A stretch of DNA of 18,775 nucleotides from the NCBI GenBank assembly GCA_964627255.1, contig CAZVIN010000089.1, forward strand, positions 1 through 18,775, given 5' to 3'. Positions 12,762 through 18,775 of the stretch are shown one piece after another. The notes below the pieces were generated by a model. It did not search any database and was not told the origin of the DNA. It saw nothing but the letters and a program-made list of their open reading frames with translations. Both the position numbers and the translations under genes were made by a program. Source of the stretch: CALLJL01 sp964627255 (GTDB taxonomy: Bacteria; Acidobacteriota; Aminicenantia; Aminicenantales; CALLJL01). The first letter of the stretch is position 1, and each line of letters starts with the position of its first letter.

Positions 12762-14720
12762 ATGATTCCCGTTTTCTCTTTTTTTGGCTATACGGGGCAA
12801 TGGGCTTTTATTGACCTCAATACAGGCCATGTAAGATTAGAGGAGGCTGACCCGGAAGTTTATCGCCTTTTTATTGGCGGCCGAGGTGTTCAGGCCTATC
12901 TTATGTCGAAACATTTAAAGAAAATAGACAGGCTAAAGGACCCTCTTTCGCCTGAAAATAGGATCATTATTGGCCAGTCAAGTTTAAATGATACGCCGAT
13001 TCCCACAGCTGGTCGTGGCTCCTGCTCCTTCATCAGCCCTTTTACTTTTTCGCCTGAGCCTCAGTCCTGGCTTGGCCCAAGGCCGCCGATTTTTGGCCTT
13101 CTCACGCATGCAAGCTGCGGTGGTCATTTTCATAATAGGCTTAAAAGAGCCGGGGTTGATCATTTAATTATTGATGGTCGAGCCGATAAACCAGTGCGCC
13201 TCCTGGTTAACGAAGGCCAGGTGGAAATAATTCCGGCCGAAGAGGAACTTTTCGAGTTAAGAGGCGGGCAGAGGGTTCTCCGTCCTGCTTCCCAGATAAT
13301 TGATTTCTTAACCAAAAAATATCCCGGCTCTTCCACCGTAACCGCGGGGCCGGCTGGCTGGAACTTGGTGCCTTTTGCCTGCTTGACAGCCGATTATCAC
13401 CGCAATTTTGGCCGCGGCGGGGCCGGCGCCGTCTTCGGCTCAAAGAATCTGGTGGCCATTACGGCAGTTGGCCAGAAAACGCCAGCGGTTAAAGACGAGG
13501 CCAGGTTTAAAGCTACGGTTAAAAGGATTGATGAGGCGATTAAAGCCCATGTGGCTGACCCGAAGTGGACAGTTTCTTTTCGGCCGGAAACAGGCACTAC
13601 CTGGTGGCTTGACCGCGCCTTTCGTGGCGGCTACCTGGGCAAACAAGGCGGCTATCTTCCCTGGCATAATTTTGATGAAGGCTATTTTGACCCTGAACTT
13701 TATCGCGGCGTTTCCACCCAAGCTTTTCTCGGGATTGCCGGCAAACACAATGTTTGTAGCCGCTGTCGTCACATTCTTTGCACCCGCTCAGCTTCAGTTA
13801 AAAGCGGCCCCTATGCTCATGAAGGCATAAGGCCCGAATTTGAAACCATTGCTCTCTGGGTCAATTGCTGTCTGACAGACCGTGACGGCATCTTTTATCT
13901 CAATCATCTCTGTAATGATTATGGCATTGATACGATGACTTTCGGCAGTATCATGGCGGCCTCGATGGAGCTCAAAGAAAAGGGGTTATGGCCGTTTTCT
14001 GACGGCCCGGTTTTTGGCCAAGTCAGGACAATGATTCAAGCCTTGGAGCAAATAAGCTATAAGTCAACGGAAATGGGAAGGTTGCTGGCGCAGGCTACGG
14101 ACCTAATTATGGCCCAGCTCATCGGCCCTTATAATTTGCAGCCGGCCGATGTTGTCTATTGCTTTACCACCGCTTATGCCGGCTTGGGCTATGCCGGAAT
14201 TGAACCTAAGGTTTTCCCGGGCATGTTTACGGCTTACGGAACCTCTAATCGGGGCCGAGGCGACCATACCTATGCTTGGACGATTCAAGCGGAAGAGGCT
14301 GGTTTAGGCGGTGCGGAAGATATTGCCGCCTATGTCCTGAGCTGCCATATAAACAAGGCATTGACTGACTCCCTTGGTCTCTGCGATTTCTTTACTGAAG
14401 ATTATAGCTCGCCTGATTTTCTTGAAGCTTATGAAGCCCTTACTGGATTTGCCTATTCACCAGAAAGCCTTAAAGAATGTGGGCGGCGCATTTATACCTT
14501 GGAACGCTGGGTTAATCAGCAGCAGGGAAGAAAGAGAGACTACGATGCTTTTATTTCACCCAAATTTTTAAAGCCGCTAACCACCGGCCCTCAAGCGGGC
14601 AAAGCTGTTGACCCAGCTTATTATAATTCCATTCTCGATGCTTACTTTGCGCAACAAGAATGGACCCCGCAGGGTGAGGTTCCTGAGGCTTTGCGGCTAA
14701 AATTAAAAATCGATGTTTGA
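12762..14720 (+). CDS. aldehyde ferredoxin oxidoreductase (AOR family)
   Basis: A 652-residue tungsten/molybdopterin oxidoreductase that should oxidise aldehydes to acids with ferredoxin, in the cytoplasm. The start is the ATG at 12762 with AAAAGGAG upstream; the ATG at 12726 lies in the promoter. Domain 1 opens with FGYTGQWAFIDLNTG and contains IGGRGVQAYLM, followed by the pterin-contact region TAGPAGWNLVPFACL and RNFGRGGAGAVFGSKNLVAI (about 195-235). The [4Fe-4S] ligands are C332, C335, C340 and, much later, C541 in TDSLGLCDF, which also marks the tungsten-pterin site. The first three are spaced CX2CX4C, whereas CX2CX3C is usual. The length is slightly above the common 600-620. The substrate cannot be named; AOR, FOR or a divergent subtype are all possible. 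It stands alone, with no pterin-synthesis gene in the window. Confidence 0.88.
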   Translation: MIPVFSFFGYTGQWAFIDLNTGHVRLEEADPEVYRLFIGGRGVQAYLMSKHLKKIDRLKDPLSPENRIIIGQSSLNDTPIPTAGRGSCSFISPFTFSPEPQSWLGPRPPIFGLLTHASCGGHFHNRLKRAGVDHLIIDGRADKPVRLLVNEGQVEIIPAEEELFELRGGQRVLRPASQIIDFLTKKYPGSSTVTAGPAGWNLVPFACLTADYHRNFGRGGAGAVFGSKNLVAITAVGQKTPAVKDEARFKATVKRIDEAIKAHVADPKWTVSFRPETGTTWWLDRAFRGGYLGKQGGYLPWHNFDEGYFDPELYRGVSTQAFLGIAGKHNVCSRCRHILCTRSASVKSGPYAHEGIRPEFETIALWVNCCLTDRDGIFYLNHLCNDYGIDTMTFGSIMAASMELKEKGLWPFSDGPVFGQVRTMIQALEQISYKSTEMGRLLAQATDLIMAQLIGPYNLQPADVVYCFTTAYAGLGYAGIEPKVFPGMFTAYGTSNRGRGDHTYAWTIQAEEAGLGGAEDIAAYVLSCHINKALTDSLGLCDFFTEDYSSPDFLEAYEALTGFAYSPESLKECGRRIYTLERWVNQQQGRKRDYDAFISPKFLKPLTTGPQAGKAVDPAYYNSILDAYFAQQEWTPQGEVPEALRLKLKIDV

Positions 14721-14880
14721 CAAATATTTGATTGCTTCGATTAGCGGCCTTGCCTTAAAGGCGAGACCCATCGCTTTCTGCTAATTGTCTTTCTAACCAA
14801 TGCCTTGTTAAGTCGGCCATCTCTAAAATAGGTTGAATTTCTTCCTGATAAGCTTGTTCTTAGTACTAACAATTCCTCCT
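14721..14880. other. spacer between convergent genes
   Basis: 160 bp between the oxidoreductase and the methyltransferase, which face each other. An outer TTAGC/GCTAA pair could form a weak stem, but I see no clear terminator. A 34-codon open frame on the minus strand at 14755-14859 is noted elsewhere. Confidence 0.3.
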
Positions 14881-16434
14881 TTATCTTCGCTCGTAAACCA
14901 GAACATAGCTATGAATTATTTTTAAAAAATTGCCTGCAGCTGGGCTGGCCAATTCATCGCTCTCTGTTGTTGTTCCGTTAGTCGTCACTACTACAATTTC
15001 TTTCAACCAAAGCCCTTTATCACTAATATGGTCGACTATTAATTTGCCCAAAGGGATGAGCTGGCCATTGACTCTGATATCCCTTGTCTCAATAGCCAAA
15101 TAACCGCCCAAGTTGATGTTATTTTTCAAATTATTTATCGTTTCCATAACAGAATTTAAATAATTAGATAAGTCGAAGCAAAAATAATTATCGAACAAAA
15201 TAGAGGATTTTAGCCAGATAAGATTATAACCGTCCTGCCTTCCGCTGCTCGGAGGCTTTAGCTTTCTTTTTTCTTCCGTTGTCAACTCCAAACACAGAAA
15301 TTTTCCTTCCCTGGCGTAGCGGTCGACGATATTTCGGGTGAGAAAATAATTTTTTTCTTTTTCCGGGAAAATCCAGACTGTTGTGGTTTCCAAGGTTTCA
15401 AGCTCCGAGCCCGGCGAAACTTTCTTCCTCTCCACAGCCAGCCTTGAAGCCGATTCTTTTACCCTTTTTTCTTCTCTTGGCTTAGAAGGCTTCTCAAAAA
15501 CAGGTAGATACTCATGGGCGAGGAGCAGGAAATTGTTTTCGATGCTTTTTTTATACCAGAAGCCCGTGGTCTTACAGTTATGTTGCCTCTTGATGATTAA
15601 TTCCCTGAGAATAAAACCGGCTTTCAGATAAACATTTATCAGCCTGAAACCCAATGGAACCACATGCTTTTTTCTCCGCGCATCGCCGATGAGCAAAGCG
15701 CACTGCCGGCCCCGCTTCAGAACCCGAAAGCTCTCTTTAGCAACCTTACTCATTTCCACCAGAAATTCATCAACTTCAAGAAAAGATAAGTCTTCTTCTT
15801 TATTATTTGTGTATCGGATTATATTGGCATACGGCGGATGAGTGCAGATAAGGTCAACAGATTCATCTTTAATCCAAGAAAGGTCGCGAGCATCTTTAAC
15901 TAAAAGCTCTGGTTCAAAATATTCTTTTTTCTTCTCTTCAGGAAACGGCAAGAAATTCATCTCGAATTTAATATTTTCCCTTGCCAATTCTATTGCTTTC
16001 TCATTAATATCACTGGCAATACACTTTCGGCCGAGAAGCTTGGCTTCAATCGCCGTTGTGCCAGCGCCGCAAAACATATCGAGCACCTGTTCTCCGGGCT
16101 GAGAGTACCGGAGGATTATGTTTCGGGGGATATAGGGTGAGAAATTGCCGCGGTATTCGCCGCTATGCGTTGCCCAATCGCCTCGCTGCCGAAAGCTCCA
16201 GACTGAGGTAGCCTCGAGCCTAAAATTTTTCGGTTCTAAATACTTTACATGTTTTTTAATATTTAGATTGCTTATATTTATTCCTTGGGCCTGAGTGATG
16301 ATTTTTTCGATATATTTATAGGAAACGCCAAATTTCTCCCCTATTTTTACGTCTGGAGTGCCTCGAGCTTTTTCTCGCAGAATGGCTTGCTGCAATTCAG
16401 CTTCTGATTTAAATGATTTCCCTTTTTCCACCAT
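14881..16434 (-). CDS. DNA methyltransferase with N-terminal HTH and second, degenerate methylase domain
   Basis: A 517-residue modification enzyme of a restriction-modification pair. Residues about 12-50 (GTPDVKIGEKFGVSYKYIEKI) look like a helix-turn-helix, which could autoregulate the operon as in some N-terminally extended methylases. The active domain, about 73-316, carries motif X (GNFSPYIPRNIILRYSQPGE), motif I VLDMFCGAGTT (117-127) and motif IV DLICTHPPY (194-202), in the order X-I-IV of an N4-cytosine/N6-adenine methylase. After a charged linker (about 315-347), residues 348-517 repeat the same layout: ETTTVWIF and FLTRNIVDRYAREGKFLCLE match the first copy, but the SAM loop and the PPY motif are gone (YNLIWLKSS in its place). 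It starts 4 bases after the endonuclease stop; the ribosome site is weak. Confidence 0.85.
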   Translation of the reverse strand: MVEKGKSFKSEAELQQAILREKARGTPDVKIGEKFGVSYKYIEKIITQAQGINISNLNIKKHVKYLEPKNFRLEATSVWSFRQRGDWATHSGEYRGNFSPYIPRNIILRYSQPGEQVLDMFCGAGTTAIEAKLLGRKCIASDINEKAIELARENIKFEMNFLPFPEEKKKEYFEPELLVKDARDLSWIKDESVDLICTHPPYANIIRYTNNKEEDLSFLEVDEFLVEMSKVAKESFRVLKRGRQCALLIGDARRKKHVVPLGFRLINVYLKAGFILRELIIKRQHNCKTTGFWYKKSIENNFLLLAHEYLPVFEKPSKPREEKRVKESASRLAVERKKVSPGSELETLETTTVWIFPEKEKNYFLTRNIVDRYAREGKFLCLELTTEEKRKLKPPSSGRQDGYNLIWLKSSILFDNYFCFDLSNYLNSVMETINNLKNNINLGGYLAIETRDIRVNGQLIPLGKLIVDHISDKGLWLKEIVVVTTNGTTTESDELASPAAGNFLKIIHSYVLVYERR

Positions 16435-16438
16435 GATT

Positions 16439-17359
16439 TCAGATTTCTTTTATAATCTTTTCGAGTAGGCCTAACCTAACAAATTTTGTGTTGAGGATAT
16501 AATCTATTTTGGCAAACGCCTTATCCATCTGATTCTGGCCTTTCTTCCAGCCATAACCGTCAGTAATCCAAATGAAATAGAAACCAGCCCTTTTCAATTC
16601 ATCCTGCCTGTTGATATAAGAGTCGACAATTTCCTGGGGCTTGGAGCCAGAGACGTTGTAAAAATTCGTTTCAATATTGATAACCTTGACCCCTTCTTTA
16701 ATAAGAATAAAATCCGCTCTTCTGTTTTTCAAATCGGTAGGGACATTTATTCCAAACTGCTTAAGAATGCCAAAATCTTGCTGTTTAATAACCTCTCGAA
16801 TTTTTAAGGTCTTTCTACTCTTTTCTAACAGGTTTTCTATTAGAGATTCCATCATCTTGCCACTGCGATTTTTGCGGGCGTTAGTATCAAGACCCACTTC
16901 GACACCTGTCAGATAATCCTGCAGGCTGGCCGTAGACAGATTCAGGAAGAAGTCCTTGAGTCCCGTTTTGGAAACAAATTCGATTACTTTGGCTATATCA
17001 TCTTTACCTAACTTCCTGGGAGTAAAATCATAATCAAGAATTTTTGCCTTTTTATTTAAAAAATCATCTATTAGTTTAAATCGCTGTTCTCTTATTGCTA
17101 AGAGCAGCGGAAAACATGGCAGAACCTCGGGATAACGGGTAAGGATATCTCTCAGGGCTTTTTCAAATTCTCTATTTCTGGTCAGGTTATTTAAAATGCT
17201 AAGTTCGAGCGTATATTTTTCAACCTGGGCTTTGACCTTTGCCCAATCAACAAAAAACTTGAAATCGTGGTTGGTTTCGGTCAGCGAATTAAAAAAGAAA
17301 GTTCGTATGGCTTCGGCTTCCTGGATTTTAAAAAACTCCATGTACGGCTTTGTTTTCAT
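16439..17359 (-). CDS. DpnII/MboI-like type II restriction endonuclease
   Basis: A 306-residue protein resembling the DpnII restriction endonuclease family, whose known members cut GATC. The N-terminal half contains FVDWAKVKAQVEKYTLEL and YPEVLPCFPLLLAIRE (about 76-91), then DYLTGVEVGLDTNARKNRSG (148-167), a block typical of the family. The presumed catalytic core is RADFILIKEGVKVINIETNF (214-233), with D216 and E230 as the PD-(D/E)xK acidic residues and Asn at the position of the usual lysine, as is common in this family. YNVSGSKPQEIVDSYINRQ and FIWITDGYGW follow. It is upstream of the methylase in the same operon, the reverse of the safer methylase-first order, although the methylase's HTH could balance expression. 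The specificity (GATC) is inferred from the family. Confidence 0.8.
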   Translation of the reverse strand: MKTKPYMEFFKIQEAEAIRTFFFNSLTETNHDFKFFVDWAKVKAQVEKYTLELSILNNLTRNREFEKALRDILTRYPEVLPCFPLLLAIREQRFKLIDDFLNKKAKILDYDFTPRKLGKDDIAKVIEFVSKTGLKDFFLNLSTASLQDYLTGVEVGLDTNARKNRSGKMMESLIENLLEKSRKTLKIREVIKQQDFGILKQFGINVPTDLKNRRADFILIKEGVKVINIETNFYNVSGSKPQEIVDSYINRQDELKRAGFYFIWITDGYGWKKGQNQMDKAFAKIDYILNTKFVRLGLLEKIIKEI

Positions 17360-17367
17360 TTGACTTT

Positions 17368-17397
17368 ATTATAGCCTTATTTATCTTTTATCATCAA
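17368..17397 (-). promoter_or_regulatory. promoter of the restriction-modification operon
   Basis: On the minus strand TTGATG (plus 17392-17397), an 18-bp spacer, and TATAAT (plus 17368-17373). The -10 box ends 8 bases before the ATG at 17359, so the transcript would begin almost at the start codon. No ribosome site is seen, which suggests a leaderless message. Confidence 0.65.
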
Positions 17398-17729
17398 CTA
17401 AGGACGAAAATTTATCAGCTTTTTTTCACTGGTTTTTAAGATAGACAAGAAGGCTGGGAAGAGACAGGAGGGCTGGGGAGGTAGATAAGAAAGAATTATT
17501 GTTCTCCTTAGAAAAATGAGAAAAGAAAGTTTTAAGTGACCTTCCTAAAATAAAACAGGCCAAGGCGAAAACTTTTTGGGGAAGAAATGACAACTGAAAG
17601 GGGAAGCTGTTATGGAACTTAAAAGGTAAGCATGGCAATGTTTTGTCTGGTTGGAGATATAAGGGAAATACAATAAAAAATTGGGTATATATGTGAGGTG
17701 GCACCAATTTTAAAAAGGGCGGCAGCTGG
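17398..17729. other. intergenic region between divergent genes
   Basis: About 330 bp, purine-rich on the plus strand (GAAGG, GGGAAG and similar). No credible gene: an open frame on the minus strand (17426-17806) has low-complexity Leu/Phe/Pro composition and runs against the promoter of the next gene. It contains the left copy of a 14-bp inverted repeat at 17693-17706. Confidence 0.45.
17693..17706 (+). repeat. left copy of a 14-bp inverted repeat flanking the last gene
   Basis: GTGAGGTGGCACCA, the exact reverse complement of 18722-18735. Its core GGTGGCACC is itself a palindrome around a central G. Confidence 0.6.
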
Positions 17730-17758
17730 TTGACTTTGCCTTCGCCACAGCTTATCAT
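17730..17758 (+). promoter_or_regulatory. sigma70-like promoter of the last gene
   Basis: TTGACT at 17730-17735, 17-bp spacer, TATCAT at 17753-17758, about 63 bases before the GTG start. Confidence 0.6.
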
Positions 17759-17821
17759 GACAGTGCGAGAGCAGCCTTTCAAAAAAAGTCTTTCTCGTAA
17801 CTTCAATTAAGGAGGAAAGCG

Positions 17822-18640
17822 GTGAAAAAATGGCTAATAGGCATTATTATTTTTTTAGCCGTGGTCGTGGTCATTATCATAGTGGCCCTGCAGGCGACTA
17901 AGGGCGTGGTCAAAGCGGCTGATGAATTTTTTGCCCTGCTCAGAGAAGGCCAGGTTGAGGCGGCTTATACCTCCACCGCTAAGGAATTTCAAGCAGCGAC
18001 TTCTTTGGACCAGTTTCAATATTTTCTTGAAGCCACAACCATCGGTAATTTTGCTCGGGCCTCCTGGACATCCAGGTCGATTAATAATAATACAGGCAAA
18101 TTAATTGGTTCGATTCACACCAAGGCCGGCGGAGTGGTGCCGGTGGAGATTGACCTGGTCAAAGAAGAGGGAAAATGGAAAATTCTGAATCTGGTTCGCT
18201 CGGACGCCGGGCTTGGTGAAAAAGAAGAGGCAAAGGAAGCGGCGAAACCGAAAGAGCCCGCACCAGCAAGCGGCAAAGAAATCCCCTCTTCAGAAGCTCT
18301 GGCAGGGATGATAGATAAATCGGTTTATCTTTTGGGCGACGGCCTTAATAAGGGTGATTTGTCTGAGTTTTATGGCCATATAGCCAAACTCTGGCAGAAT
18401 CAAACGGACGAGGCTTCCTTGAGGCAGGCCTTTCGCGAGTTCATTGAGAAGAAGGTTGACCTGACTATCATCCAGAATGAGGCGCCGGTTCTAAGTGAAC
18501 CTCCAGCCATTGATGATGATGGTATTTTAAGGCTTAAAGGCTACTATGCTACTAAGCCCTACATGGTTTATTTTGACCTGGGCTATCTCTACGAACATCC
18601 CCAATGGAAATTAGTGGCTATCAACGTCTCAACTAAGTAG
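17822..18640 (+). CDS. membrane-anchored protein with two NTF2-like domains
   Basis: A 272-residue protein with a single N-terminal membrane helix (residues 4-25, LIGIIIFLAVVVVIIIVALQ) behind a KK, so the rest is extracytoplasmic, or the helix serves as an uncleaved signal. Domain 1 (about 30-128) begins AADEFFALLREGQVEAAYTS and ends KWKILNLV, the pattern of DUF3887/DUF4864-like NTF2 folds. A KE/PA-rich linker (about 133-155) leads to domain 2 (156-272), with LGDGLNKGDLSEFYGHIAKL and an ending PQWKLVAINVS. The start is the GTG at 17822 with AAGGAGG 6 bases upstream; there is no ATG nearby. It has its own promoter and stands alone, bracketed by a 14-bp inverted repeat. It is probably a binding or accessory protein of the envelope; no catalytic residues can be named. 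Confidence 0.75.
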   Translation: MKKWLIGIIIFLAVVVVIIIVALQATKGVVKAADEFFALLREGQVEAAYTSTAKEFQAATSLDQFQYFLEATTIGNFARASWTSRSINNNTGKLIGSIHTKAGGVVPVEIDLVKEEGKWKILNLVRSDAGLGEKEEAKEAAKPKEPAPASGKEIPSSEALAGMIDKSVYLLGDGLNKGDLSEFYGHIAKLWQNQTDEASLRQAFREFIEKKVDLTIIQNEAPVLSEPPAIDDDGILRLKGYYATKPYMVYFDLGYLYEHPQWKLVAINVSTK

Positions 18641-18775
18641 CCACATCAAATAGACGAACAATAAAGTAACTCTAAAATTTTCTGGGGATTGGGTTTATGC
18701 AGGTAGCGGCTATTTATTAACTGGTGCCACCTCACTTATTACACTTATTTTCTAATTTATATTTAATTAACTGAT
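18641..18775. other. AT-rich downstream region to the window end
   Basis: No gene seen. It contains a small TAGC-G-GCTA palindrome near 18704 and the right copy of the 14-bp inverted repeat. No intrinsic terminator is obvious. Confidence 0.35.
18722..18735 (-). repeat. right copy of the 14-bp inverted repeat flanking the last gene
   Basis: TGGTGCCACCTCAC, the exact inverted partner of 17693-17706, 82 bases after the stop codon of the enclosed gene. Confidence 0.6.

Noticed and set aside
14755..14859. 34-codon open minus-strand frame (EQAYQEEIQPILEMADLTRH...)
   Set aside because: It reads like protein but has no start with a ribosome site and no recognised family; this length is common by chance.
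17693..17706. GGTGGCACC resembles the conserved T-box riboswitch motif
   Set aside because: No T-box stem I features, no downstream terminator or aminoacyl-tRNA-related gene, and the motif lies upstream of the promoter at 17730, so it is not in the leader RNA.
17426..17806. 126-codon open frame on the minus strand
   Set aside because: Low-complexity Leu/Phe/Pro/Ser composition from purine-rich plus-strand DNA, and it overlaps a good promoter and ribosome site for the plus-strand gene.
1..18775. CRISPR arrays, tRNA or rRNA genes, prophage modules
   Set aside because: No regular direct repeats with spacers, no cloverleaf-like or rRNA-like sequences, and no phage structural genes were recognised.

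Overview
The window reads as bacterial DNA. Shine-Dalgarno sequences of the AGGAGG type and several good sigma70-like promoters (TTGACA/TATAAT-like boxes with 17-18 bp spacing) are visible. The genes are densely packed and base composition is mixed. A tungsten-type aldehyde ferredoxin oxidoreductase points to an anaerobe. The mix of an archaeal-type asparagine synthetase, a TolB-like/TPR membrane protein, DUF362 and DUF4438 proteins suggests an uncultured bacterial lineage (Aminicenantes-like is a guess; the sequence alone cannot fix it). No rRNA, tRNA or CRISPR array was seen.

Layout. (1) 17-2252, minus strand: a three-gene operon of a CPBP-type membrane protease homologue, a small membrane protein and a DUF362 protein with a twin-arginine N-terminus. 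(2) 2430-6003: a decayed accessory zone. It holds the N-terminal stub of a TspO/MBR-like gene, an intact SAM methyltransferase, a Nudix hydrolase remnant, an IS110/IS1111-type element with an internally deleted transposase and a probable structured RNA region, an IS91-like transposase remnant, and an intact RHH/RelE toxin-antitoxin pair with its own promoter. (3) 6113-8419, plus: a TolB-like/TPR membrane protein followed by a small NTF2-like protein. (4) 8646-10571, minus: a secreted protein made of two tandem DUF4438 domains. (5) 11139-14720, plus: archaeal-type asparagine synthetase A, a frameshifted lipoprotein-like gene, and an aldehyde ferredoxin oxidoreductase. (6) 14881-17359, minus: a restriction-modification operon of a DpnII-like endonuclease and a DNA methyltransferase that carries an N-terminal helix-turn-helix and a second, apparently dead methyltransferase domain. 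(7) 17822-18640, plus: a membrane-anchored protein with two NTF2-like domains, flanked by a 14-bp inverted repeat.

How the pieces relate. The mobile-element remnants, the toxin-antitoxin pair and the truncated neighbours together mark 2430-6003 as an insertion and deletion hotspot. The Nudix remnant sits directly upstream of the methyltransferase on the same strand, so they were probably one operon before the insertion. The restriction-modification pair is a self-contained defence unit with a near-leaderless promoter.

The most unusual items are: the IS110-type element, whose transposase seems to have lost two internal blocks in frame while the ends and a hairpin-rich 3' segment remain; the methyltransferase with a degenerate second copy of its own fold; the doubled, secreted DUF4438 protein; and the oxidoreductase with a CX2CX4C cysteine spacing. 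All family assignments come from motif recognition by eye, not from a search.
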